Below, in pieces: positions 49,039 through 58,045 of a stretch of DNA of 64,000 bases (the first letter of the stretch is position 1; each line of letters begins with the position of its first letter). Source of the stretch: JBBSBL01 sp046330255 (GTDB lineage Bacteria > Actinomycetota > Thermoleophilia > Solirubrobacterales > Solirubrobacteraceae); NCBI GenBank assembly GCA_046330255.1, contig JAXLTC010000002.1:558001-622000 (forward strand), in the 5' to 3' direction. The translations under genes were made by a program, and so were the position numbers. The notes beneath the pieces are model-generated. The model was not told the origin of the DNA. It made no database searches and saw only the letters and a program-made list of their open reading frames with translations.

Positions 49039-49251
49039 TTGCCAGACGTAGAGGCCCACATCACGGGCACGGTGTGGAAGATCGAGGTCCAGGTCGGCGA
49101 CGCGATCGAGGAGGGCGACACGGTGGTGATCCTCGAATCGATGAAGATGGAGATGCCCGTGGAGGCGGAGGATCCCGGGACGGTGAAGGAGATCCGCTGC
49201 GCGGAGGGCCAATCCGTCTCCGAGGGCGAGACGCTCGTGGTGCTCGAGTAG
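49039..49251 (+). CDS. biotinyl-domain protein (acyl-CoA carboxylase BCCP-like)
   Basis: A 70-residue stand-alone biotin/lipoyl domain. Lys36 in 'ILESMKMEMP' is the biotinylation site. It should carry carboxybiotin between a biotin carboxylase and a carboxyltransferase such as the one at 32556. The start is TTG 49039, supported by GGGGAGGA 6-14 nt upstream. Followed within 2 bp by a crotonase gene, so it is part of an acyl-CoA operon. No biotin carboxylase is nearby. Confidence 0.9.
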   Translation: MPDVEAHITGTVWKIEVQVGDAIEEGDTVVILESMKMEMPVEAEDPGTVKEIRCAEGQSVSEGETLVVLE

Positions 49252-49252
49252 C

Positions 49253-50053
49253 GTGGCCGCGGAGGGGGCCACGGGCGGGCGCCTGATCGTCGACGAGCCC
49301 GCGCCGGGAGTGGCCCGGCTCCGGATCTCCAACCCCGCCAAGCGCGGCGCGCTGGACCACCCGATCCTCGACGCGATCGCCGCGACGCTGCCCGGTCTCG
49401 ATGCCCGCTGCGTGGTCCTGACGGGCGAGGGCCCGGTGTTCTCGGCCGGCTACGACATCGGGGACATCCCGGACGAGGTCTTCGCGCGCGACGCCGAGCG
49501 GCTCGTCGCCCACCCCTTCACCGCCGCGCTCGAAGCCCTCGACGACCATCCGTGGCCAACCGTGGCGGCGCTCAACGGACATGCGATCGGCGGCGGCCTC
49601 GAGCTGTCGCTCGCCTGCGACCTACGGGTCGCCGACCCGGCCGCGCGACTGGGCATGCCGCCCGCCAAGCTCGGGCTCGTCTACTCCCACACCGGCCTGC
49701 GGCGCTTCGTGGACGCGATCGGGTTCCCGCGTACGCGCGAGCTCTTTCTCCTCGGCCGGCGGATCGACGCCGCGACCGCGCTCGCCTGGGGCCTTCTCAA
49801 CCAGGTAGCGGAGGAGGGCGCCCTGGAGGCGGTCGCGCTCGCGCTCGCCGGCGAGCTCGCGGCCAACGCGCCCCTGTCGCTGACCGGCAACAAGCGCATC
49901 CTGCGCGAGCTGGGCCGCGCGGGCGGCCGGCTGGACCCGGGCGTGGAGGCCGAGCTCGTCGCGTTGCGCGAAGCGTGCTTCTCCTCGGAGGACTTCCGCG
50001 AGGGGGTGCGCGCGTTCGCCGAGCGGCGCGCGCCGCGCTGGACCGGGCGCTAG
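49253..50053 (+). CDS. enoyl-CoA hydratase/isomerase family protein (second copy)
   Basis: 266-residue crotonase. Oxyanion-hole segments 'VFSAGYDIGDIP' and 'HAIGGGLELSLACDLRVADP'; catalytic region 'GMPPAKLGLVYSHTGLRRFV', where the first Glu position is Ala/Lys and the second is not in a GGTQ context. It may therefore be a decarboxylase or isomerase rather than a hydratase. GTG 49253 starts 1 nt after the biotinyl-domain stop. Confidence 0.88.
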   Translation: MAAEGATGGRLIVDEPAPGVARLRISNPAKRGALDHPILDAIAATLPGLDARCVVLTGEGPVFSAGYDIGDIPDEVFARDAERLVAHPFTAALEALDDHPWPTVAALNGHAIGGGLELSLACDLRVADPAARLGMPPAKLGLVYSHTGLRRFVDAIGFPRTRELFLLGRRIDAATALAWGLLNQVAEEGALEAVALALAGELAANAPLSLTGNKRILRELGRAGGRLDPGVEAELVALREACFSSEDFREGVRAFAERRAPRWTGR

Positions 50054-50063
50054 GCCGGGCCGC

Positions 50064-50828
50064 TCACAGCACCTTCGAGAGGAATCCCCGCGTGCGCTCG
50101 TGCTGCGGGTTGGCGCAGACCTCGCGCGGGTCCCCCGACTCGACGACCACGCCCTCGTCCATGAACACCAGGGTGTCGCCGACCTCGCGCGCGAAGCCGA
50201 TTTCGTGCGTCACCACCACCATCGTCATCCCGTCGCGCGCGAGGCCGCGCATCACGTCCAGCACCTCGCCGACCAGCTCCGGGTCGAGCGCGGAGGTCGG
50301 CTCGTCGAACAGCATCAGCTTGGGCTGCATCGCCAGCGCGCGCGCGATCGCCACGCGCTGCTGCTGGCCGCCGGAGAGCTGGGTGGGGTAGGCGGCTTCC
50401 TTGTCCGCCAGGCCCACCCTGGCCAGCAGCTCGCGCGCCCGCACCGCCGCGACCTTCTTCGACTCCCGCTTGACCCTGACCGGCGCCTCGACCACGTTCT
50501 CGAGCGCGGTCATGTGCGGGAAGAGGTTGAAGCGCTGGAAGACCATCCCGATCTCGGAGCGCTTGCGCGCGACCTCCTTCTCGCGCAGCTCGTAGATCTT
50601 GTCGCCCGACTGGCGGTAGCCGACCAGCTCGCCGTCGACCGAGAGCCGCCCCCCGTCGATCTTCTCGAGGTGGTTGATGCAGCGCAGGAATGTCGACTTG
50701 CCCGAGCCCGACGGACCGAGCAGGCACATCACCTCGCTCGGCTTGACCTCGAGCGAGATGCCGCGCAGCACCTCGAGGCGCCCGAAGCGCTTGTGCACGG
50801 CCTCGGCCCGCAGCATCGGCTCGCTCAT
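50064..50828 (-). CDS. polar amino acid ABC transporter ATPase
   Basis: 254 residues. Walker A G38-PSGSGKS45, Q-loop 'GMVFQRFNLFPHMTALENVV', signature 'LSGGQQQRVAIARAL', Walker B 'LMLFDEPTSALD', H-loop 'VVTHEIG'. This is the GlnQ/HisP-type family that powers uptake of glutamine, glutamate, histidine or arginine. ATG 50828 overlaps the permease stop (ATGA). Last gene of a three-gene operon downstream of hut. Confidence 0.93.
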   Translation of the reverse strand: MSEPMLRAEAVHKRFGRLEVLRGISLEVKPSEVMCLLGPSGSGKSTFLRCINHLEKIDGGRLSVDGELVGYRQSGDKIYELREKEVARKRSEIGMVFQRFNLFPHMTALENVVEAPVRVKRESKKVAAVRARELLARVGLADKEAAYPTQLSGGQQQRVAIARALAMQPKLMLFDEPTSALDPELVGEVLDVMRGLARDGMTMVVVTHEIGFAREVGDTLVFMDEGVVVESGDPREVCANPQHERTRGFLSKVL

Positions 50829-51790
50829 CGCCGCTCCTCCGACTCGCCCGGCACGTCGACCTTGGCGTGGCGGATCGCGAGGTTGCGGCGGAAGCGCTGG
50901 AACGGCGTGGGCGGCGGCTCGCGGGTGGCGCCCCGGCCGAAGTGGCGCTCGACGTAGTACTGGCCGATCGTCAGGATCGTGGTGAAGAACAGGTACCAGA
51001 CGCAGGCGACCAGCAGCAGCGGGATCTGCTTGTAGTTGGCCGCGTAGATCAGCTGCACCGAGTAGAGCAGCTCGCTGTAGGCGATCACGCTCACCAGCGA
51101 GGTGGTCTTGAGCATCGAGATAGTCTCGTTGCCGGTCGGCGGGATGATCACGCGCATGGCCTGCGGCAGGACGATGCGGCGCATCGTCTGCATGCGCGTC
51201 ATGCCCAGGGCGTGCGAGGCCTCGGTCTGGCCCTCGTCCACCGAGAGGATCCCGGCGCGAACGATCTCCGACATGTACGCGCCCTCGTTCAGCCCGAGAC
51301 CGAGGATCGCCGCCACGAACGGAGTGATGATCACGTTCGCGCTGCCGTCGACGAACACCGGGCCGCCGAACGGCACGCCGAGCGAGATCTTCGGGTAGAG
51401 CGCCGAGATGAAGCTCCAGAACAGCAGCTGGACGAGCACCGGCGTGCCGCGGAAGAACCAGACGTAGAACCAGGATGCGCCGGCCAGCAGCGGGTTGGGG
51501 GACAGCCGCATGACGGCGAGCAGCACGCCGAGCAGGATCCCGATGACCATCGCGATGACGGTCAGCTCGAGCGTCACGATGACGCCGTCGATCACCCGGC
51601 TGGAGAACAGGTAGTCGCCGACCGTGCCCCACTCGAAGCGTGGGTTGGTGGCAACCGAGTTGATCAGCGCCGCCGCGAGGACGGCGATGATCGCGGCCGC
51701 GATCCAACGACCGGGGCGCCGGACCGGGACGGCCTTTATCTGGTCCGCCCGGGCCGGCGCCCCGGAGAGTTGGTCGGCTACGGGCGCCAC
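50825..51790 (-). CDS. polar amino acid ABC transporter permease
   Basis: 321 residues with the HisM/GlnP-type (amino acid TM1) pattern: 'GVIVTLELTVIAMVIGILLG', 'FFRGTPVLVQLLFW', and the EAA-like loop 'EASHALGMTRMQTMRRIVLP'. About five membrane helices; the N-terminal 25 residues and the C-terminal 35 are extra and soluble. GTG start. Single permease, so probably a homodimer. Confidence 0.92.
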   Translation of the reverse strand: MAPVADQLSGAPARADQIKAVPVRRPGRWIAAAIIAVLAAALINSVATNPRFEWGTVGDYLFSSRVIDGVIVTLELTVIAMVIGILLGVLLAVMRLSPNPLLAGASWFYVWFFRGTPVLVQLLFWSFISALYPKISLGVPFGGPVFVDGSANVIITPFVAAILGLGLNEGAYMSEIVRAGILSVDEGQTEASHALGMTRMQTMRRIVLPQAMRVIIPPTGNETISMLKTTSLVSVIAYSELLYSVQLIYAANYKQIPLLLVACVWYLFFTTILTIGQYYVERHFGRGATREPPPTPFQRFRRNLAIRHAKVDVPGESEERR

Positions 51791-51808
51791 TGCGCCCGGC
51801 CGCTGCGG

Positions 51809-52717
51809 CTAGCTCGTCGCGCCGTTGATCTGCGGGTTGCTGATCGCACCGTCTGAGATCCCCCAGGTCTTGAGGATCGCAGCGTACCGGCCGTCGGCCA
51901 TCAGCGCCTTGATCCCGGCCAGGATCGGCTTCGCCATCCCGTTGTTCTTCGGGATCGCGATCCCGTACGGCGCCACGCCGTAGCTCTTGCCGGTGATCTT
52001 GAACTGGCCGTTGGACTTCTTGACCGCGTAGTCGGCGACCGGGGAGTCGGCCATGCCGACGTCGGCGCGCCCGCTGGAGAGCGCGAGGTTGGCCCCGTTC
52101 TGGTCCGGGAAGACCAGCACCTGGACCGCGGGCTTGCCGGCCGTCGTGCACTTCTTGCCCTGCGCGGTCGCGTCGACCTCCTGCGTGGTGCCCTTCTCGA
52201 CCGCCACCTTGTGGCCGCACAGGTCCGCGAGCGTGTTGATCGTCGGGCCTCCCTGCGCCTTGACGTAGAACGAGGTGCCCGCGTTGAAGTAGGTCACGAA
52301 GTCGACCGTCTTCTCGCGCTCCTTGGTGTCCGTGAACGAGGACATCCCGAGGTCGTACTTCTTGGCGGCGAGGCCCGGGATGATGCTGTCGAACGTCGCG
52401 TTCTGGACGTTCGCTTTCAGGCCCATCACGCCGGCCAGGGCCTTGGCGAGATCGGCGTCCATCCCGACAACGGTCTTGCCGTTCGACGCGATGAACTCGT
52501 TCGGGGGATAGGTGGCGTCGGCGGCGACCACCAGCGTGCCCTTGGACTTCACCGACGAGGGCACGAGCGCCACCACGCTCGCGTCGGGCTTGGGTGTGGA
52601 CGCGTTGGTCGAGGTCGTCGTGGTCGAGCTCTTGCTGCTTCCGCCGCAGGCGACGAGCACGAGCATGGTCGCGGCGAGGGCTAGCCCGATGACGAGACGC
52701 GCGGTGCGGGTGGGCAT
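51809..52717 (-). CDS. amino acid ABC transporter substrate-binding lipoprotein
   Basis: 302 residues. Lipoprotein signal peptide with lipobox 'LVACGGSS', then a Ser/Thr-rich linker and the SBP family 3 fold: 'GTLVVAADATYPPNEFIA', 'VVGMDADLAKALAGVMGL', 'SSFTDTKEREKTVDFVTYF' and 'YGIAIPKNN'. It binds a polar amino acid outside the membrane. ATG 52717 has AGGAGG at ideal spacing. First gene of the transporter operon and 73 bp after hutF, so it may be read from the hut promoter. Confidence 0.93.
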   Translation of the reverse strand: MPTRTARLVIGLALAATMLVLVACGGSSKSSTTTTSTNASTPKPDASVVALVPSSVKSKGTLVVAADATYPPNEFIASNGKTVVGMDADLAKALAGVMGLKANVQNATFDSIIPGLAAKKYDLGMSSFTDTKEREKTVDFVTYFNAGTSFYVKAQGGPTINTLADLCGHKVAVEKGTTQEVDATAQGKKCTTAGKPAVQVLVFPDQNGANLALSSGRADVGMADSPVADYAVKKSNGQFKITGKSYGVAPYGIAIPKNNGMAKPILAGIKALMADGRYAAILKTWGISDGAISNPQINGATS

Positions 52718-52790
52718 CTGCTTCCTCCTGGCTGGTCGGTGCGTTGAGGCTGCGACTCCCAAGCATATGCCCGCGCCGTGTTGGGCGCGG

Positions 52791-53948
52791 CTAGGGGAAG
52801 ATGTGTCCTTCCCCAACGCCGGCGGGCGCCGTGACCACCGCCGCGCTCGCGCAGGTCGCCAGCGCGTAGGGCAGGTCCGCCTCGTCGACCCCGCGCAGTT
52901 GCGGATCGTCGAGGTCGACCCCGATCGTCCCGCCTCGCTCCAGCCCGAGGCTTGCGAGCCCGTTGCGGCAGAGCTCGCCCCAGAGGTCGCCGTGGGCCGC
53001 CAGCAGCGCGTGGCGCGTCTCACGCTCGCGCCGTGCGCCGGTCTCCAGCTCGCGGACCTCCTCGAACGGATCGACGCGGACCTGGGAGTCGCTGCCGATC
53101 GCGAGCCGCACACCCGCATCGAGGTAAGTCATCGCGGGCAGGTGCCCGTCGCCCAGGTTGCCCTCGGTCGTCGGGCAGGAGACGACGATCGTCCGCGAGC
53201 GCGCCAGCCGCTCCACGTCCGGCGGATCGACGTGGATGCCGTGCACGACGCTGGTGCGGGACCCGAGGAACCCGGTGCCGTCGAGCAGCTCGATCGGCGA
53301 GCAGCCGTGCTCGGCACGGCACTCGTCCAGCTCGCGCCGCTGCTCGTGCGCGTGGACGTGACGCACCAAGCCGTGGCGATCGGCGAACGACGCGATCGCC
53401 TCGAGCCACGGCGCCGGCACCGCGCGGACGCTGTGCGCCGCGACGCCTACCCCGACGCCGTCGCGCCCCTCGGCCCACGAGCGCAGCTCGTCCACGCGCG
53501 CCAGGAAGGCGTCAACGTCCGGGTCGCAGAAGCGGCGCTGACCGCCGTCCGGGGGAAGGTCGCGCCCGTCCCAGCCGCCGCGGTGGTAGGCGGCCGGCAG
53601 CAGCACGATCCGCAGCCCCTGCTCGACCGCCGCGTCCGCCACCGCGTACGCCATCGCGTTCGGCTCGTCGTACGGCCGGCCGCTCGGATCATGGTGGACG
53701 TAGTGGAACTCGCCCACCGCCCCGTATCCGGCACGGGCCATCTCCGCGAACGTCCGCCCGGCGACCTCCCGCATCGCGTCGGGGTCGAGCGATGCGGCGA
53801 GGTCGAACATCGCGCGCCGCCAGCTCCAGAAGTCGTCGGCCGCATGAGCATCGGGTGCCGGCCGCTCGGCGGCGCCGCGCAGGTCGCGCTGGAACGCGTG
53901 CGAGTGCGCGTTGACCATCGCCGGGATCCGCGCCGCACGGGGGCTCAC
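52791..53948 (-). CDS. hutF: formimidoylglutamate deiminase, N-terminally short
   Basis: 385 residues, amidohydrolase fold. Zinc ligands start with His15/His17 in 'VNAHSHAFQR', later 'HVHAHEQRREL', 'HGIHVDPPD' and Asp in 'AIGSDSQV'. HutF removes the imino group of N-formimidoyl-L-glutamate to give N-formylglutamate and ammonia. Usual members are about 450 residues; here the N-terminal beta-sandwich strands are missing, since GTG 53948 overlaps the upstream stop (GTGA). The C-terminal return strand is also short. Last gene of the hut operon. Confidence 0.88.
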   Translation of the reverse strand: MSPRAARIPAMVNAHSHAFQRDLRGAAERPAPDAHAADDFWSWRRAMFDLAASLDPDAMREVAGRTFAEMARAGYGAVGEFHYVHHDPSGRPYDEPNAMAYAVADAAVEQGLRIVLLPAAYHRGGWDGRDLPPDGGQRRFCDPDVDAFLARVDELRSWAEGRDGVGVGVAAHSVRAVPAPWLEAIASFADRHGLVRHVHAHEQRRELDECRAEHGCSPIELLDGTGFLGSRTSVVHGIHVDPPDVERLARSRTIVVSCPTTEGNLGDGHLPAMTYLDAGVRLAIGSDSQVRVDPFEEVRELETGARRERETRHALLAAHGDLWGELCRNGLASLGLERGGTIGVDLDDPQLRGVDEADLPYALATCASAAVVTAPAGVGEGHIFP

Positions 53949-55132
53949 GCCAGCTCCGCCAGCGCGCGCAGCAGCGCCTCGGCCGCGAACGCGGCGTCCG
54001 CCATCTCGACGTCCTCCAGCGGCGAGTGGCTGACTCCCGTCTCGTTGCGCACGAACAGCATCCCCGCGGGCAGGCGCTCGGCGAGCACGCCCGCATCGTG
54101 GCCGGCGTAGGAGACCATCTCGGGGGCGGGGATCCCCAGTGACGCGCAGGCGCCGCCCAGCGCCGCGCGCACCGCGCGATCGAACTCCACGCCCTCGCTG
54201 CCCGCCTCCGTGCGCAGCTCCAGCTCGACGCCGCCCGCCTGCGCGATCTCGCCCGCCGCCGCCTCGAGGCGCTCGCGCCACGCCACGACCTGCTCGGCGC
54301 GCGGCGAGCGGGCGTCGATCCACAGCGACACGCGCGCGGGGATCGTGGTCGCCGCGTTGGGCTCGCAGGCGATTCGCGCCGTCGTCACGTGCAGGCCGGG
54401 ATCGGCGCCCAACTCGCCGGCGCGCACGATCAGCCGCGCGGCGGCGGCCAGCGCGTCACGGCGCTCTTGCGGCGGGGTGGTCCCGGCGTGGTCGGCGCGC
54501 CCGCGGAGCTCCGCGCGCAGGCGCAGCCGCGAGGCGAGCGAGCGCGCCACGCCGGCCGGAGCCCCCGCGCGCGCCAGCTCACGACCCTGGTCGATGTGCA
54601 GCTCGAGGAAGCCGCGCAGCGCCGACAGCCGCTCGGGCGCCCGCGCGAGCCCGGCCGGGTCCACGCCCGCGCGCTCCATCGCCTCGGCGAGCGAGACGCC
54701 GTCGTCGTCGCGGCGCGCGAGCGCGTCACCGACGTCCAGGCGGCCCGCGAGCGCGCGGCTGCCGAACGTCGGGGTGTTGAAGCGCGCGCCCTCCTCGTCC
54801 GCGAACGCGATCACGGCGATCGGGTCGGTGCAGCGCGCGGCCACCTCGAACGCCGCCACGACGCCGAGCGCGCCGTCGTAGCGGCCGCCGCCGCGCACGC
54901 TGTCGAGGTGCGAGCCGACCCCCCACCATGGCGGGGGCGAGTCCGGCAGCGCCCAGAGGTTGCCGGCCGGGTCCCGCTCGACGGCCAGCCCCGACTCCTG
55001 CGCCTGCGCTGCGAACCACTCGCCGGCGGCCGCGTCCTCCGGGGTCCACGCAAGCCGGAACGCGCCCCCCTCGCGGGCCCCGACCGAGCGCAGGCCCTCA
55101 AGGCGGCGCTCCAGGTCGGCGGCGGCGATCAC
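53945..55132 (-). CDS. M20-family amidohydrolase (allantoate/N-carbamoyl-amino-acid hydrolase type)
   Basis: 395 residues of the M20 dinuclear-zinc amidase fold. Metal ligands: His75 and Asp77 in 'GVGSHLDSVRGGGRYDGALG' with Asp86, Glu in 'FADEEGARF', and late 'SHSPLEDV'. A lid domain with 'RGRADHAGTTP' follows. Annotated relatives cleave N-carbamoyl or allantoate ureido groups. Sitting between hutI and hutF, with no hutG present, it most likely hydrolyses N-formylglutamate to glutamate and formate. This is inferred from context. GTG overlaps the hutI stop. Confidence 0.85.
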   Translation of the reverse strand: MIAAADLERRLEGLRSVGAREGGAFRLAWTPEDAAAGEWFAAQAQESGLAVERDPAGNLWALPDSPPPWWGVGSHLDSVRGGGRYDGALGVVAAFEVAARCTDPIAVIAFADEEGARFNTPTFGSRALAGRLDVGDALARRDDDGVSLAEAMERAGVDPAGLARAPERLSALRGFLELHIDQGRELARAGAPAGVARSLASRLRLRAELRGRADHAGTTPPQERRDALAAAARLIVRAGELGADPGLHVTTARIACEPNAATTIPARVSLWIDARSPRAEQVVAWRERLEAAAGEIAQAGGVELELRTEAGSEGVEFDRAVRAALGGACASLGIPAPEMVSYAGHDAGVLAERLPAGMLFVRNETGVSHSPLEDVEMADAAFAAEALLRALAELA

Positions 55133-56391
55133 CGCCGCTCCTCCACGCGCCAGGCCGCGTCCGGGCGCACGTGGACGAGCCGTCCCGCCACCAGGCACGC
55201 GGCCACCGGGTTGCGGCCGAACCGGTACGGGAGGTGCTCCAGCGGGCCGTCGAGCAGCACCAGGTCGGCGCGCTTGCCGACCTCGATCGACCCGAGCGTG
55301 TCGGAGAGGCCGAGCGTCCAAGCAGCATTGAGCGTCGCCGCCAGCAGCGCCTCGCGGGCCGTCCAGCGATAGCGGCGCACGGCGAGCCCGATGATCAGCG
55401 GCAGCGAGACGACGGGCGAGGTGCCCGGGTTCGCGTCGGTCGCGAGCACGGCGATCGCCCCCGCATCGGCGAGCTCGCGTCCGGGCGCCACCTGCTCGTC
55501 CGCCATCAGCTCCGCGCCGGGCAGCAGCACGGCCGCGCACTCCGCGGCGGCGAGCGGTGCGATGTCGTCGGGGTGCAGGCACGCGAGGTGGTCGACCGAG
55601 CGCGCGCCCGCCTCGAGCGCGACCGGTACGGAGCGGTGCGTCGCGAACTGCTCCACGTGGCAGCGCAGCGCCAGCCCGGCGGAGGAGGCCAGCCGCCCCA
55701 TCCTCGCCAGGTGGCGGTTGTCGAACGCGACCGACTCGACGTATATGTCGAGCGCGCTCGCCCGGGTCCCCTCCCGCACGGCCGGGAGCATCCGCTCGAC
55801 CTCGTCCATCCACGCGTCGCCGTCGTACCCGTCCGGCACGGCATGCGCGAGCAGGGCCGTCGACGTGGTCGTCTGCGACAGGCCGCTCCCCAGCTCGTCG
55901 GCGAGCCGCAGCGCGCGCAGCTCGGCCTCGGGCGAGAGCCCGTAGCCGCTCTTGGTCTCCAGCGCCGTGGTGCCGTGCGCGAGCATCTCGCCCGCGAGCC
56001 CGCCGGCCTGTGCGAGCACCTCGGCGTCGCTCGCGCGCGCGAGCGCGCGCGCCGAGGACGCGATCCCGCCGCCACCGCGCGCGATCTCCTCGTAGCCCAG
56101 TCCGGCCACCTTCTGCGCGTACTCCTCCGCGCGCCAGCCCGCGAACGGCAGGTGGGTGTGGGCGTCGAGAAGCCCCGGGATCACCGCGCAGCCGGAGGCG
56201 TCGATCGCAAGCGGCGCCTCGTCGTCGCGCTCGAAGGCCGCGATCGTCTCACCGCGCACGGCGACCGAGCCGCCGTCCAGACGCAGCTCGCCGGCGCGGT
56301 CGTGACGCAGGTAGGGAAGCCCGTCGGCGGGCGGGCGCAGGATCTGGAGCGCGTCGCGCAGGCAGGCTCCGCCCGGCGCCGGGCCGGTCAC
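55129..56391 (-). CDS. hutI: imidazolonepropionase
   Basis: 420 residues, third enzyme of histidine degradation: opens the imidazolone ring to give N-formimidoyl-L-glutamate. Zinc site 'GLLDAHTHLPFAGWR', 'TTALETKSGYGL', 'CHVEQFATH', 'VDHLACL' and 'LATDANPGTSP' match HutI. It has a complete N-terminal beta-sandwich strand set, unlike the neighbouring hutF. GTG 56391 overlaps the hutU stop (GTGA). Confidence 0.95.
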   Translation of the reverse strand: MTGPAPGGACLRDALQILRPPADGLPYLRHDRAGELRLDGGSVAVRGETIAAFERDDEAPLAIDASGCAVIPGLLDAHTHLPFAGWRAEEYAQKVAGLGYEEIARGGGGIASSARALARASDAEVLAQAGGLAGEMLAHGTTALETKSGYGLSPEAELRALRLADELGSGLSQTTTSTALLAHAVPDGYDGDAWMDEVERMLPAVREGTRASALDIYVESVAFDNRHLARMGRLASSAGLALRCHVEQFATHRSVPVALEAGARSVDHLACLHPDDIAPLAAAECAAVLLPGAELMADEQVAPGRELADAGAIAVLATDANPGTSPVVSLPLIIGLAVRRYRWTAREALLAATLNAAWTLGLSDTLGSIEVGKRADLVLLDGPLEHLPYRFGRNPVAACLVAGRLVHVRPDAAWRVEERR

Positions 56392-58037
56392 GCTTCCGGG
56401 CCCGCCGGGTCCAGCATCGGCATCCGCACGTCGCGCTCGCGCGCCGTGGAGATCGCCTCCGCGTAGCCGGCGTCGGCGTGCCGGACGACGCCCATGCCCG
56501 GGTCCGCCCGCAGCGTGCGGCGCAGGCGCGCGGCCGCGGCGCCGGTGCCGTCGGCCACGATCACCTGGCCGGCGTGGATCGACTTGCCCATGCCGACCCC
56601 CCCGCCGTGGTGGATCGACACCCAACTCGCGCCGCACGCCGTGTTCAGGAGCGCGTTGAGCAGCGGCCAGTCCGCGACCGCGTCCGAACCGTCGCGCATG
56701 GCCTCGGTCTCGCGCTCCGGCGAGGCCACGGAGCCCGCGTCCAGGTGGTCGCGGCCGATCACGATCGGCGCCGACAGCTCGCCCGAGGCGACCATCTCGT
56801 TGAAGCGCAGCCCGGCGCGGTCCCGCTCGCCGTAGCCGAGCCAGCAGATCCGCGCGGGAAGGCCCTGGAAGTGCACGTGCTCGCGGGCGAGCGCGATCCA
56901 GCGCGCGATGTGCTCCTGCTCGCCGAAGAGGTCGAGGATCGCGTCGTCGGTCGCGCGGATGTCCGCGGGGTCCCCCGACAGCGCGACCCAGCGGAACGGC
57001 CCCTTGCCCTCGCAGAACAGCGGCCGGATGTAGGCAGGGACGAAACCGGGGTAGCTGAACGCCTGCTCGTCGCCGTGCGCCCGAGCGAGGCCGCGCAGCG
57101 CGTTGCCGTAGTCGAACGCCTCGGCGCCCGCCTCGGCCGCGGCGCGGATCGCCGCCACGTGCGCGAGCACGCTCTCGCCCACGCGCCGCAGGTAGGAGTC
57201 CGGATCGCTCGCGCGCAGCGCATCGGCCTGCTCGACGGTCAGGCCGGCGGGGACGTAGCCGTTGAGCGGATCGTGCGCGCTCGTCTGATCGGTGACCACG
57301 TCGATGCCGACGCCCCGGCCGACGAGTTCCGGCAGCACCTCGGCGGCGTTGCCGAGCAGGCCGATCGACAGCGCCCTGCGCTCGGCGCGCGCCGCCTCGA
57401 GGCGCCGCAGCGCGTCGTCCAGGTCGGCGGCGCGCTCGTCGAGATAGCCGGTCTCGATGCGGCGCTCGATCCGGCGCAGGTCGACCTCGACGCACAGCGC
57501 GGCGCCGCCGCACATCGTGATCGCGAGCGGCTGCGCCCCTCCCATGCCGCCCAGCCCGGCGGTCACCACGAGCCGGCCGGCGAGATCCCCGCCGAAGCGC
57601 TTGCGCGCCAGCGCTGCGAAGGTCTCGTAGGTGCCCTGAAGGATCCCCTGGCTCCCGATGTAGATCCAGGAGCCGGCCGTCATCTGCCCGTACATCATCA
57701 GGCCCGCGGCGTCGAGCTCGCGGAAGTGCTCCCAGGTCGCCCACTCGGGGACGAGGTTCGAGTTCGCGATCAGCACGCGCGGCGCGTCGGCGTGCGTCTC
57801 GAAGACCGCGACCGGCCTGCCGGACTGCACGAGCAGCGTCTCCTCGTCGCCGAGCCGGCGCAGCTCGCGCACGATCGCCTCGTAGCTGCGGCGGTCGCGC
57901 GCGGCCTTTCCGATCCCTCCGTAGACGATCAGCTCGTCCGGGCGCTCGGCGACGTCGGGGTGCAGGTTGTTCTCGAGCATCCGCAGCGCGGCCTCCTGCA
58001 CCCAGCCCCGGCAGCGCATCGATTGCCCCGCGCCCAT
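56388..58037 (-). CDS. hutU: urocanate hydratase
   Basis: 549 residues, converts urocanate to 4-imidazolone-5-propionate with a tightly bound NAD+. Signatures: 'GAGQSMRCRGWVQEAALRML', 'YGGIGKAARD', 'PVAVFETHADAPRVLIANSN', 'TAGSWIYIGSQGILQGTYET', 'GGMGGAQPLAI', and 'SIHHGGGVGMGKSIHAGQV'. The length matches the family. ATG 58037 is 8 nt after TAGGCT, whose TAG is the hutH stop; the gap to hutH is 11 bp. Confidence 0.96.
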   Translation of the reverse strand: MGAGQSMRCRGWVQEAALRMLENNLHPDVAERPDELIVYGGIGKAARDRRSYEAIVRELRRLGDEETLLVQSGRPVAVFETHADAPRVLIANSNLVPEWATWEHFRELDAAGLMMYGQMTAGSWIYIGSQGILQGTYETFAALARKRFGGDLAGRLVVTAGLGGMGGAQPLAITMCGGAALCVEVDLRRIERRIETGYLDERAADLDDALRRLEAARAERRALSIGLLGNAAEVLPELVGRGVGIDVVTDQTSAHDPLNGYVPAGLTVEQADALRASDPDSYLRRVGESVLAHVAAIRAAAEAGAEAFDYGNALRGLARAHGDEQAFSYPGFVPAYIRPLFCEGKGPFRWVALSGDPADIRATDDAILDLFGEQEHIARWIALAREHVHFQGLPARICWLGYGERDRAGLRFNEMVASGELSAPIVIGRDHLDAGSVASPERETEAMRDGSDAVADWPLLNALLNTACGASWVSIHHGGGVGMGKSIHAGQVIVADGTGAAAARLRRTLRADPGMGVVRHADAGYAEAISTARERDVRMPMLDPAGPEA

Positions 58038-58045
58038 GACCGCCG

